Under the pieces are notes generated by a model that did not search any database, was not told the origin of the DNA, and worked only from the letters and a program-made list of their open reading frames with translations. The translations under genes and the position numbers were made by a program. 64,000 nucleotides of DNA, taken from Dimorphilus gyrociliatus. Lineage: Eukaryota > Annelida > Polychaeta > Dinophilidae. Positions 51,178-63,809 of this stretch are shown in pieces. The stretch is taken from assembly GCA_904063045.1 (NCBI GenBank), contig CAJFCJ010000002.1, positions 2,661,891 to 2,725,890 on the forward strand, in the 5' to 3' direction. Within the stretch, counting starts at the first letter, position 1; each line of letters begins with the position of its first letter.

Positions 51178-54100
51178 GATTCAAACCGATAAAGAACCTT
51201 TTAAAGCTACGTGATGACAAGTGTTCATATTTGTCGTCCATTTTCGAATAGCGAAAATAAATATAACTGTGAAATTAATTACATGACATATTGACCAAAT
51301 ATAATAAACTTTAAGCGTAGTACAAATATTATTTTACAAAAGCCGATAAGTCGGAAGGTACACATTTTTAGAGAATTTTATCATTTCGACTTATCAGAAA
51401 ATAAACTTTGGAGGAAAAAAAGCTTTTAGAATAAAAAGAAACTTTTAAACAATTTATAAATAACAATATTAGCTTAGACTTTAATTTCTTTTTAATATTT
51501 TCCTAGATTTCTCTCTTCTCTTTTATAGTAGAAATTAGGAAACTGTTTTTACGACTGTTTTTTAAAAATACCTTGTCTAAAAGCCCTTATTCTTCTTCCA
51601 CATGAGTACTATTTCTATTTGAATATATTGAATGGTGCTAGTTTTTTAATAGTTCGCCTTTAAGACTGATTGTGAAGTCAAATATGCGTAAAAAACTATT
51701 TTGAATTTGTACACTGACTTAGAAAATTAACCGTTTTTTATTTTTTTTAAAACTATTTGGAAACTATTCTATATAGAGTTTAAATATGTTCGTTTATACG
51801 CATTTCAATAATATACGAACAGTATATATTTAGATAATTCTTTTTATTAGGAGATGATTACGCAATAATCCTAAAGCTTAAAGAAGGTAATCAGTATAAG
51901 ATTATCTTGCTATTTCGTCACTCGCAATTAATGTCAAGATCTAGTTTTAAGATGAATATCGAGAAATAAGGGTGCCATTATACGATAATGAACGAGATAC
52001 AGGACAGCTTGAACGTATAATTGCTGTCTTGAACATTTTATAAGAATAAGCAGGTGTTTTCCCATCGATAAACGAAACTGTGACAAAGATATAAAAGTCA
52101 TAAATTTTAACTGTTAAAGAAAAAAGAATTTTTTTCAAGTGCGCCGACTCTTGACCGTTTCCGGTTCATCAGGGAAAATTGGCATAAATTCGTGAGAATC
52201 TTAGAATCTAAAAGATTATGCAATATTAATTAATTCCGGTAGTTACACGTATAATTGTACCTGATGCCGATCCCTGGTTGATATATGAGTTGCTCTGCAC
52301 AGTTGTTATCTGTCAAACGGAATATTCATTTACAAAAATTACCTAGATTTACGATATCCGAGGACTAGGCTACTATAAATAAATGCGGCTGAGGAAAAAA
52401 TAGGTTAAAGACAGTAAAAAAATACTTTCATTGCTATCATTAAGATAAAAAAAAAACGCTTCTTGTTATCAAAAAAGTTTACATTGCGATATAATATAAA
52501 TTGAACTATAATTTTGGCCTACTTCAATTCATCTACGGTCAACAAAGAGGTAACCGACATTTTTTCAAAGGCTTATCAATATTAAGTAACATTTTATAGC
52601 TTATCGTTTTCACATGATTTATCTGCTTGTTAAGCAGGTCTCACTTGAAAATAATAATCGAAGTTTCGAGCAAACAAGAGACGCCCTTTGAAGTTTGATT
52701 TCAAAATACATTTATATTTATTCTAGATGCTTTAGTCCGTGAGGATTGAGCTGTTTGAATGTGTTGAACGCTTTACAAATGAAATAATTAAGATCGATTG
52801 TCGCCCTTGTAAGTGGTGCGTGTTTAATAACGGTATCGACAGCTTTCGACGGTGTTCATGTCTAGTTCACGCACCATTGTATATGGGGTCTTTGTTTATT
52901 TCCATTTTTGATAGACATGCGTGTACAATTACTCTAATGTGTTAATTAGTAGTTTGTTTGCTGGTATGTTTTGATCAATTAATTACTTACATATAAAAAT
53001 ATACAATTAATTTATAGATGATAACTTGGACACACAATTGATCATATAACGGAAGTTTCGTAGACATATTTGGCACATGGATTACTCGAAAACGCAATTT
53101 AATTGGTCACGCTACGTTCATTTTCCAGAAATCTGCGTAAGGATATATTATATAACATTACATAATACCAAGGAACACTTAAACGTCTTCAACATTCCAT
53201 ATTCTTTATTGATTATATGTTATAGTAAAAGTGTATGAACTATAGAAATAAAATAATTAATTTTAAAATGCGCATGCGTTAAGTTTTTATGACTTTTGAT
53301 TAAATAGGTCAACTCTCGTCACGGGGTTACAAAGATGTTAAAGGAAAAGAACTCAAAGAATGAATTGTTAAATTATAAAAGCCGATATTATTTCTCGCCG
53401 CCGTTCAATTCTCTATGCGCCAAATCAATACAGCCGTCGTACTTTCGCAACTGGGTCGCCGTTTGATGGCGCTGCAATCACCAACTTTTTTTAAATGTTA
53501 ATAGTTCTATTTTAAGGAAAAGAAACTTTTCAGCGGGAAATTGTTAATGGTTATTATAATATTAACAAAAAGTTATTTATTTATTATATATATAAAAAAA
53601 ACAGTTATAAAAAAATGTATAGATATAATGCATAAATGCATTTTTTTATATAATTTGATCCGATCAGTAATCTCAACGGACGATTTATCTTTATAGTCCA
53701 ATAAATTTGAATAGATATCTTCTAATTCGCTCCTATTTATCATTTATATCTTGTAAATACTTTTAGAACTCTTTTTGAATAATAATAATAAAAAAATTTC
53801 TAATATCCTATTGCATTTCTTATTGAATTATGAATATTCATTAGCAGAAAAAAATTTAAATATTCAAGAAATTTTCATTTTTCGTCTATTTTTTCTTTAA
53901 AATTCATTACAAACAAAGGTAATATTAATATAGAAAGTAGCAAAATCTTACCTGCTATTAAATAATTTATTTCCGGGACAATGAATCAAATTATCGGAAT
54001 TTCTATGTCTATTCATATTGACAGGGAACTCAATTTATCCTTCTCCGCTAATGTATTCATAAATTTGTTGCTTAATTAAATTTATTATCATCAAAGTTAC

Positions 54101-54558
54101 TGTTTGTCAGTGTTTGTCATATGGTTTTTTGTTTTCCTTTATATCTTGTGTAAGCTTTTTTTAAAAAGAAAAAATAAATCTTTAATAATTGCGGTCAAAG
54201 AAAATTAGCTTAGTTTAAATATTAGGAGAAGTTTTGCCTGAGGCTGTTATCACCTGTTTCCTATTTTTCACGGGCAGATGGAGACGTCTGGTATATCAAT
54301 CAATAGATAAAAGTACTTTTCCGACAGCTGATAGGCCTGAATCGATGTATTATATTGGCTCTTAACCATTTACAGATGTTACTTATTTTGGGCTTTTACT
54401 AGTTTGAAGTGAACTTAAAAAAAAAGTTTTATTGTCTAATTTGAATATTGTAATTAGGAATTACTAATGTTTGTACTAATCGTTAAAATTTCTGATAATT
54501 GACAATACTAAATCCCATAAACTAGAATCTTTATAAATCTATTGAGAGAGCGAACTTT

Positions 54559-54650
54559 ATTTTGACCCATATAGAAGTCGGTCACGCTTTCCAAATAAGT
54601 CGTTCTATATAAAGTGTAGAGCAAATAGTGTTAGGTTGTTCTGCCCCAAA
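54559..54650 (+). repeat. Dispersed element, copy 2
   Basis: Inverted counterpart of the PCGF-B intron element at 42521-42610, with a 26-base perfect core at 54563-54588 and a diverged right flank. The surrounding sequence is unrelated. Confidence 0.7.
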
Positions 54651-57204
54651 ATTTTACACCCTTATAATACACTCTTTGAAGATTTTGTGTAGCCATGTAG
54701 GCCCTTATTTACTTTACCGCAGCCTTTTTTTTTACTTTTTGGTAGATAATCCATCAAATAACGATTACACTTGATCTTGTAACCGTAACAATAAACCTTT
54801 AGCACGTTTGGTTACCCTTTACTATATTTTGCCAGGTTAAATGTTTCCAAACGTATTTTCGCTCCGTTCTTTATTTTTCTTAATTCTAACTTATCTAATA
54901 ATTAGTAAACAAACAAATAAATTGTAATTAGTCTAATTGATTAAACTATGCTAATTATATAATGACTACTTAAAGACCAATGAATAGCAAATATCATTCG
55001 ATAGTTAGAATAATAATATCTACATAATTATTACGTCAATTAATTCTTTTGATTGCGGTATTACAGAAGAACTTTAGCAACAGTTAATCTAATAAATGTA
55101 GAGATGAACAAAAAGTAAATTAGAGGGAATACTTTTCGATGCAAGAATGGTAGAATGTGATGAAGAGTTGTAATTGGGTGGCATCAATACATATAATTGA
55201 AGATAAAAGAAAATCGCTGAGAACTTTAGTGGATAAAAACCTTTGATTTTGCTTTTGTAAATTCCCAAAGTAAATACTGACATGACAAATTATTTATAAA
55301 TTATTAATAACATTTATAAAATTTACAGTTGACATGTTTCAACGTAATTTGTCATCTGAAATATGTAGTTTGTCCATATTTGATTCTTAATCTTGTTTCT
55401 TTTTTCATCTTTCGGCGTTCTATTTTCTCTTTTTTCTTTTTTCTATGCCAATTGTTTTTTGGGAATGAAGGAATAATTCAAGTCTGACATTTAAAATGTT
55501 ACGTTTTATTCCTAAAATAGACGTCATTATGCAACAAACTATACTTAATATCCATTAATGAAAGGTCAAAGTCCCGCTATTAGACGATTAAAGTTAAGAT
55601 AGTCATAAATTAAAACTTTAAATATTATATAATAGGAAATAAATATTTAGAATTAATGATAGAGTTTTTCCAAGAAGTTTTGATATTCGTTAGAAATCTA
55701 ACTTTCACTGAGATCAGTACTTTTTGTATTACATATATATATATATATATATATTTAATATTAACTAAAAGGTGTCGCATTAATCTCTCTCTCTCTCTAT
55801 GCATATTTATTTATTAAATAATAGAACCAAGCCTATACCAAGAAAGTGTCAAGTAAAGAAAGGTTAAAGAAGTATTTTGATAAAGACAAGTTAGAATTAT
55901 TTGTATAATAATTAAAATATTCTAGTTGACTTTCTTTTAATCTAAATTATTGATCAATGTAGAAAGATGCTTCTATTGTATAATGGTATTATCTTTATTT
56001 AACAGGGGTGTAAAGTGAAACTAAAAACCATTTGATGGTATGTAACCTGAGAAAAATGGTAATTTATCTTTAAATTAGACAAGGATTTAGTTGTCAGTTT
56101 TAGGGTATCGTTTAAATATGTTATTTGAAGGCTATTCATTCTAGATAGAGTATACCGAAGTAGAACATTTCTCTAAATATTGGGGCCTGTTTTTAAATAT
56201 TCGTAGCTGATTGGCTCTTGTAGACAATTTATCGCCCCCTGGTATTCTAACGTAAATCTATTTTGGAAGGGCAATTATACCGATTATCCTTGGCACTGAT
56301 ATTCATCACGCACATCACGATGCATTTTAGAGAATTATTAATAGATACAACGTTAAAACTGACTCATGGGGTGAATGACCTCTTTCGGAAATTTGCTTCT
56401 TTTTGTCATTTCCTTCATTATTTTGGAGATTTCCAAATCAAATATGAACTATATATATGCTATATAGTATATGCTCAGTATTCTAAAATAATTTACAACC
56501 ATAACAACATGTAACACAATTGATGACATTGAATAAATTAATAATTACCTAATAGTGATAAATTTCCTAATTAACATGAATGTAGATTTAATTCATACGA
56601 AAAGTTCCTATGAAGCGGATGGTACATGAATAAACCATTCGAATGGGGGCGAAACTTTTGTATTCATTGCACTTAAGAATAGAGTGGAGAGTAAACGCCA
56701 CCACATCCTCTAATTATATTACGTCATGTTTTAATTAGTGCATCTTTAATAGAAAATATACGTGAATGTGCATTTATGAATGAGAAATTAAATTACATTA
56801 AATGGATTGACTTTGGGAATAAGAAAATCCATCAAGAGAATGAAAGTAGGCGTGTACATCACTAGATTTATTATTTCTTTTTTTTATAATAGCTTTTAAT
56901 AAATTAATTAGTAGAGTCTTTGTTATTTCGAATCTTAGAATGTCATTTTAGGTGCAGTTTTATTATTCCAGCTTCTTTGCGTTACTATAGTGATTATAGA
57001 CTATTCTTTTTGACACGAAAAGAGGACATTGTTAACTAATGATATTGTAAAAAGAGGAAGAAAATCACTTTGAAATATCTTTCTCTTAACTTGACAGATA
57101 AACAGTAGGCTTTTGAATAAGATTGAAAGGCGTGGAGTAAGGTTATTTGTATGTTTGAAATTAGGTAAGAAAAAACTACATCTTGACAAATTCTTGACAG
57201 TTAG

Positions 57205-57605
57205 ACGAAAAAAAGTAATAGTTAGCGTCCCGCGTTGAATATCAGATTTCTACACGCGAGGTACAAAGGTGTACATCTTTACTTCTAATCCTTTTCCCAA
57301 GGGGAGTTTTCTTACACTCAAGGCAAAAGTGGGACGCTAACGCAGCGTCCTCCCCTTTCTCTAGCATCTTGACGTATAGGGATGAAGTATTTAAGGGGTC
57401 ACGTTTGTTATTTTTAATAATGCTGACGAGAAGGGGCCGGGTGTCATGCTGAGCGTCTAAGAAATTCTACACAAGAACTGTAATCTGGCGTTGCATTTTG
57501 CGGAGTTCTCGTTGTCGCAGCTGTCAACCGACTGTTTGATATATGAATCGCTAATGGACTCGATTAGCGAAGTAGACACTCTTGACAAGTGTCGACATCT
57601 GGTTG
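57205..57605 (+). repeat. Desert element, copy 2
   Basis: Direct copy of the 49.0 kb element about 8.2 kb away. It conserves AGTAATAGTTAGCGTCC-like and GTTATTTTTAATAA blocks, GCAGCTGTCA, the 25-base core at 57534-57558, the inverted repeat TCGCTAAT/ATTAGCGA (57548-57570) and a terminal TGTCGACATCTG shared with copy 1 near 49423. Confidence 0.75.
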
Positions 57606-58155
57606 TAGGATATATAACTAACCATCTAGTTCCTTTAAATATTTCATTTGTGAATACGTAATAGCGATTATGTTTGTTTGAACTGTGAAGGTTAATGGGG
57701 TCATAATGTTTGTTCATTCTTCTCGAATTTGCGGCCTATAAGGAGAAAATTCTATATTTAACGTTTCTTGTCCGATTAGTGTAGTTTGTTTGTAATGGTA
57801 TGAGATATTAGAAGGGCAACATTAAATAACTTTAGACAAAAATTAACAGTTGACGAATATTTCATATTTTATGCAGTATAAGCGTTTTTGTTTTTCAACG
57901 TACTACTTATTATGAATTGTTTGGCTTATCTAACCTAATTTAAACGTGTTTGTATAAATAGTACTGTGTTATACCATATGATACACTGCAACCACATTTT
58001 TAGATATCGATATTTTAAATGAAATAGTGATTAATACATATATCAAACTATTATAATCTATTATAAACATATAGCAAATACGAAGATTGCTTAGCCATAA
58101 ATAGTACTTGTGTGACTTTATAGTAAATTTGTCAATAACAAAAAAGATAAAATTA

Positions 58156-59217
58156 TTAAAACCACGTAGAATCCAAGTGAGAAATAGCTACTTTAGGGGA
58201 ATTGTAATCGTTGGTATATAAATGGCTACGAGTATTATAGGCTGAGTTTTCTACTGTTTCACTACCGTAGAATTGTTTCTGATTTTGATTTTCTATTCTT
58301 CCACATTTCCATGATTGGTTGACGGCTTTCTTTATTCTTGGGCTGAGGAATGCAGCCAAATAAAATCTACTACAAATGGGGAATAGTGAGAGGAGTCTGC
58401 AGAATATATGCGCATCTTTAAGCCAATCATTCGAGAGGTCGTGTGAAGAGAAACGTCTCACCTCGGTAAATGTTGAGGTAACAATAAATGGTATAGAGAA
58501 GATGATTTGTGTCCATCCCAAGGTGAGCGCAAGTCTTTTGCAGCATAAATCGGCTCTGTCGTTTATGCTGGCTCCTCTAAACACTTTAATAAGGAGTTTA
58601 ACGGAGCAGAAAAGAGTTACTAGGACAGGAGCCCAATTGGCTGCTACTAGTTCAACAACGACTCGAAGGTAAAAGTCGAAAAATAGTCTATAGGAGCTGG
58701 TACACGGTGTTGCTAGGTGTAGACTAGTGTCGCTGTTACCCTCAGCCATAACAACAAATGGGAAACAGGCTGCAACAGCTATGAGAGTTGACGTCATAGC
58801 AACTTGCCAGTTTCTTGAAGTTTCGACAGATTTCTTCGTGATGCAAAATTCGGCCACCAACGCACAGACGAGCCAAGTAGACAATATTTTCGCTCCAACA
58901 TTAGAGAATATTCCTACCCGACAACGCCAGTTAGAAGAGCCGTAGAGAGCATCATATGATGTAATAGATGTCAAGTCATGAGCGTGACAAACATTGAAAA
59001 CTGATTCAATGCCTCGGATTATTAATTGAACGCCATCGCAAATGGAGAATGCTGCCATGAAAACAGCTGCTGATAAAGTTTTAGACAAAGGGATGCTGAT
59101 TTTCAAATTGGCCGCACATCCAATTAGGCCTAATCCGCAAGATGCCAGTGTGACGTAATCAGTATATAATGCAGTTTTATCATTGAACTCGTACGGTTTT
59201 TCGATGCTCATTGTCAA
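58156..59217 (-). CDS. Intronless orphan 7TM receptor, rhodopsin-like but divergent
   Basis: 353 codons in one exon. Seven hydrophobic spans are visible, at about residues 19-43, 50-72, 101-124, 137-158, 178-210, 227-251 and 268-290. The cysteine pair expected to bridge TM3 and the second outer loop is present (C99 in NWRC, C172 in ATPC). The E/DRY position reads AEF, and TM7 has RFYLAAFLSPRI in place of NPxxY with the helix-8 basic run. It therefore looks like a strongly derived class A receptor. A Ser/Asn-rich tail of 50 residues follows. Single-exon, lineage-expanded receptors of this kind are often chemosensory or peptide receptors, but the ligand is unknown. The family assignment is inferred from topology. 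The ATG at 59217 is the first in frame; an alternative is Met3. Confidence 0.8.
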   Translation of the reverse strand: MTMSIEKPYEFNDKTALYTDYVTLASCGLGLIGCAANLKISIPLSKTLSAAVFMAAFSICDGVQLIIRGIESVFNVCHAHDLTSITSYDALYGSSNWRCRVGIFSNVGAKILSTWLVCALVAEFCITKKSVETSRNWQVAMTSTLIAVAACFPFVVMAEGNSDTSLHLATPCTSSYRLFFDFYLRVVVELVAANWAPVLVTLFCSVKLLIKVFRGASINDRADLCCKRLALTLGWTQIIFSIPFIVTSTFTEVRRFSSHDLSNDWLKDAHIFCRLLSLFPICSRFYLAAFLSPRIKKAVNQSWKCGRIENQNQKQFYGSETVENSAYNTRSHLYTNDYNSPKVAISHLDSTWF

Positions 59218-60800
59218 AAAGCTCTTATTTATTTATACCCAAGTCGAAAGAGTTTGTTCTATTAAATGTAGAAAGAAGAATTAATGAAGTTAATAAGCAT
59301 TAAGCGATGAATGTAATATAGTATTATAGACTAACAGTAAGCTTTCGTACTTTATTATTTCATATAGACAAAACAGCGTTAGTATTAAAAGAAAGGCTTT
59401 ATTTAAAAGATCATTTTAAGCAAATTCGGGTTGCAATGAGATATTCTTAATTAATTATAATGATTAATTGGGGGGAAATAGATCCTTACAAATAATAAAT
59501 AATCATTTTAATATTAGAAGGAATGATAAAATTTTTATTCTTCAATATTTATAACAATTTCACCTAAAACAGTCTCCAACGTCTTGAACTTGAAAGGAAA
59601 AGCTTCACAGTATTAATGGATGTGACCTAAATGTTCCGCTTCAAATAGAAATCAAATGGAATATACTTCCTTTTATAATAGCGAGATAAATGACGATCTT
59701 TATAGTAAGTAAACATGTGCAAACAATAGAAAATAATTAACGCTCCCCATCTACCATTCCTTTGACAATGCTCTTTATCGATTTTTTGTTCTTTTATAAC
59801 TTTTTAAGCAACATCTAACTAATTTTTTATGCTATTTTCAAAAAAAAATGAAAAAAATCGAAAAGTGTTCAATAAAATTCAAAAGAAATTGAACTTGAAT
59901 ACTGCAAAGTAAATTTTTTTTATAGCTCATAAACCTTAATTTAAGAAAAAATCGATGAAACTTTTAAAGACCCCTCTCTCTCTCATTCTATACATAAGCT
60001 AATATATTAGTATATATATATATATATATATAATATAAACCTTGTACTCTATTTACCTAATTACTTGTTTAATACCCAACTGTGAAGATAATATTGTTTC
60101 AATCTATCATCTGAATAGTTTAATTAATGAAGTGATACAACGTTTCTAATATACTTTTGAATTCTTTTAATTTAGGAGAACAAACTATAAAAATGGGTAA
60201 ATACAATCGAAGTATTATTGATAGCTATTAAACTGTGATAGTATAAATATTGACAAATGAATATTAATTTCATTTATTTCTGATACTATATGAAACATTT
60301 ACATAATGCTATGCTATAAATTTTTGGACAGTATCCCCAAGAATAAAAATAGTAAACTGGTTTACATTATATATGATTTTAAATAGGCTAAATAAAAAAT
60401 TGATAAGTTGCCCCTTTAATAACCTTATTCATATTAAATCGAAAACAATGTGTTATTTTTATGTGAGCTATTTTAGTCAATAGTTACATTTTATATAGCC
60501 TATGAGCAGTTTTCCTGACGTAATCATATCTTCTATCGAAATAGCTTATATACTGTACAAAAAAAAAGAGATTTCTACCTGTCTCTTATTTTTGTTCGTT
60601 TAGCATTTTTCCTTTTTAAAGGTCAAAATTGTTAATGAATAAAATTTTAAACAATATTAGATACAGTTATACGTGTATTTAGTATTTAATAAGCTAATTT
60701 CCTTATGTTTACTACGCTATGAATAAATTATTTCTAATTTAGTTTACTTAAATAAATTAGTTTTCAACAGGTTAATTTATATTTATATGCATATAAATTC

Positions 60801-60805
<5 letters not shown>

Positions 60806-60862
<57 letters not shown>
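60806..60862. repeat. (TA)n microsatellite
   Basis: Long, nearly pure TA repeat. Confidence 0.95.
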
Positions 60863-61336
60863 TGATATACTAATATATTAGTACATGTATATTTATTAAA
60901 ACAAACATATATAAATTTATACTACAAACTCATCTTTGTACTACTTTTACAATACTATAAATAGGAAATATATATATCATCCTTACGATTTTGTTGTTAA
61001 TTCCATTCAATACTGAAAACCTTAAGAGCTTCAACTAGAGATCAGATGCAATTTTATTGCAGTAGAGTTAGTTATCTGTACTAGTGGCGCCAATTTCTAT
61101 AATTTACTTAATTATCGCTCGGAAAATTTTTTTCCGTAAATCTTAAATTCTTGGCAATGAGATTAAAGAATAAAGAAAGAAATATTTTATTAAAAGATAT
61201 TATGTGAAAAACGTTTTATTTTTTCTTTATAACCTTAAATCTAAAGTAAAATAGAATTTTATTTTCGTCATTTTCAATGGGGCAAACTGTCAGTATTTAT
61301 ACGGACTTGCCATTAGCATCGCAAATCGACATTCTT

Positions 61337-61349
61337 GTTGCTAGGTAAC
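61337..61349. promoter_or_regulatory. RFX X-box
   Basis: GTTGCTAGGTAAC is a near-consensus RFX palindrome. No ciliary gene is visible next to it. Confidence 0.35.
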
Positions 61350-62740
61350 GTGTGTGTGAACTAAGGCATGTGTTAGACTGTTTTTGCTACATATATATAC
61401 ATATATATTTTAAACACAATACATAATTAATTAAAGCAATAGAATAAAATTAATAATAAAATGAAAAGGTTTACGCTATTGCTTAAATAAAGAGAATATC
61501 ATAGTATAAAAGATAAAAATTCAAGACGTGAGCGTCTAATAGTTAATAATAAAAGAGAAGCTATTATTATTCGCTAACAAGATATATAAGATCTACGTAT
61601 ATAGTTTTTTCCAAGAAAATTCCAAATAAGAATATATCTAATTATTGATATTTTCGTAATTCGGACTTGGTAATATTGTCGTTTTGGTATATTGATACAT
61701 TTCACTATATAGTATATAAACACATTAGAAAATAGATTGATTTTTTTTATATAGTTTTACCACAATCACTAAAGATGAAATATTTAGTTTTGGTAGCTGG
61801 GCCGATAATACAAATAAGATACTTGTATTTAAAAAATGTAGATAGACAAAAGCCTTGCTTTATAATTATGAAACTAAATATTACATCAGCAATAATCATT
61901 TATTATTAAATAATCATATACAGTTTTAATAATCATAGTTTTTTTAATTTATAATAATCTGCTATAGCTTACTATCTTTATATACTTTTTAATAAAAAAA
62001 TTTGACAATAAACACAACTAAAGGTGAATTGTTATCAACTATGGAATATTGGAGTGCTTACCACGTTTTTAGTATTTCCTTATTTTTTTTTATAAAAAAA
62101 AAACAAATAATAAATTAAAAACGAGAAAATTCAATTATAAAGTTTATTTTTGTCAATAATTGTTGTGATCAGGTTGTAAAAATACGTAAGTCTGTGATAA
62201 CAAATGTTTGTACTCCTATAGATTGTTCTTTACATTAACATTCTACATTTGTTTTTAGATGACTTACTCCCATTCGTTTATTAATAATAAGATACATATA
62301 AAACATTCACTTTCACAATAAAACTTTAACTGATCCTATTATGTAAAGAAACTTTGACGGTTTGTATTTTATATTGTTGATATGCAGGGTGCAAATATAA
62401 AAATGATGGCCTTTTCTTCTTCTTTGTAACAATGACAAACAAGAGAAATAATAATAATAATAATAATTAAGACAGTACCCAATGCAGAGTTTTGTTTTTG
62501 ATTATGACTATAAGTTTTGTAAAGTGAAAACATAAAAATGGCACACATAAGAGAAATGATCCTATTTTTATTTTGGTGTTAATACTAATAATAACAAGAA
62601 TAAAAAAAAAGGTACTTAAGAAAAAATTCTTTCCTTACTCAGATAAGAAGTTTGGCTATAATAAAAATAAAGAACCACATCTACAGGGTATGAGGATTAT
62701 TTTTTTTCTACAAATACTTATACAGCATAAGTATAATTGA

Positions 62741-63809
62741 TTAACTGCAAATTTTTTCTGTTTCGCATATAGAGTATGCCCTATCTGAACAATCTGCTGA
62801 TTCCCAAAAACTAGTATCTGGTTTTGTAACAATTTTCATACATAATCTTGAAAATGATCTTGTAGATCTGAAATTTGGTGGTTCGTTCGGTCCCCAATTC
62901 TCATGAACTATTTCATTTGGATTTGTTGTATCCTCGTCGTACCAAACCCAAAAGTTCCTTGGAATATTGAACATAGCAGACGTCCAATATTTTTGAGTTT
63001 GCGATGGATCTGTAAAAGCGTGAAATAACAGTTTTGCGCCATCTGTTGGTTAGGTATATAATACAACTTTACCTAAATCCTTAATTTTGTTTGCGATGAA
63101 AGAATCCTCTTTTGCAGTATTTAGCGCAATCAAACGGGCACCTAAACTTGCACAATTAAGTATAGCCGAGCCAAACGTTTTTGCTTGTCTAACGATATGA
63201 TAACAAGATGGAACTGTCCTCGAACCTGGGAAAAAACCAGCGGGACACACTCCTTGACCGTTTTCCTCTAATAGTAATAGTTAATAAAGATTTAATTAAA
63301 AATGTGTTAAGAATAATACAGATAGCGTGCAACTTACGATTAGCAATACTTCTAACTTGAGAATAAATATCATTTACAACTTGTGCTAATTTGACGTACA
63401 ATGAGTTTATTCTTTCAAATTCTCTCTTCAAATCACCGTTAACCTCACACTTAAAGCCTTTTTGGCAAACGTCGTTGTCTAGATTATTACCAGGCGGGCC
63501 AGGAGGACCGGGAGGTCCTGCAATAACCCTTACAGTTGGTGGTTCGTCAGCTCCCAAATTAGGGCAGTTATTATTAGAGCAAAACATTATTCCTGCACTA
63601 AATGTGATAGGAAAGTTTAAGTTATCAAACAAGTATGATCTGTTTGTTTTGTATCCAGCAACTGGGGCAGCAGCATTTCCTCTCCAAACCAAATGTGGTC
63701 CGTTCTCTTTCATTATGTACTTAACTGGTATCTTTTGACTACCGGGTGTATAAAGGCCCAAATAATGATTGGGGGTTATTGTTGGTTGCAACTGGGAAGG
63801 TATATCATG
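62741..63809 (-). CDS. Collectin-like C-type lectin with short collagen stretch, 3' part
   Basis: Secreted pattern-recognition type protein. Exons (minus): 63809-63338, 63267-63073, 63009-62741. All are GT-AG and in phase; at least 311 residues are visible and upstream exons lie beyond the window. Order: an unrecognised N-terminal segment of about 100 residues (PVKYIMKENGPHLVW, AAAPVAGYKTNRSYLFDN, FCSNNNCPNLG), then a four-triplet collagen run AGPPGPPGPPG, a probable coiled-coil neck (LKREFERINSLYVKLAQVV), and a C-type lectin domain (CPAGFFPGSRTVPSCYHIVRQ to YSICE). The fold cysteines are present. The sugar-binding signatures are altered: NEPPN where EPN is expected and WESADC where WND is expected, so calcium-dependent sugar binding is doubtful. 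The last residues are CETEKICS. Confidence 0.88.

Larger units (their letters stand above)
44331..58155. other. Gene desert, 13.8 kb
   Basis: No protein gene that I can support on either strand. AT-rich with microsatellites at 48156-48181 and 55732-55755 and a (GA)n tract at 51137-51177. It contains a TATA promoter (46.66 kb), a candidate mini-exon (46971-47018), two copies of a 400-base element (49.0 and 57.2 kb) and the inverted element at 54.6 kb. CACGTG sites occur only at its left end (44525, 45723). Confidence 0.6.
59218..62740. other. Intergenic, AT-rich, no gene seen
   Basis: 3.5 kb with (TA)n repeats at 60010-60032 and 60806-60862. An RFX X-box GTTGCTAGGTAAC at 61337-61349 stands alone. 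Two AT-rich homopolymer patches. The right end is the lectin 3' UTR (AATAAA on the minus strand at 62567-62572). Confidence 0.6.

Noticed and set aside
49033-57605. Reading the duplicated desert elements as protein exons or spliceosomal RNA genes
   Set aside because: All frames are broken by conserved TGA/TAA, and no match to U1, U2, U4 or U6 motifs could be recalled in either copy.
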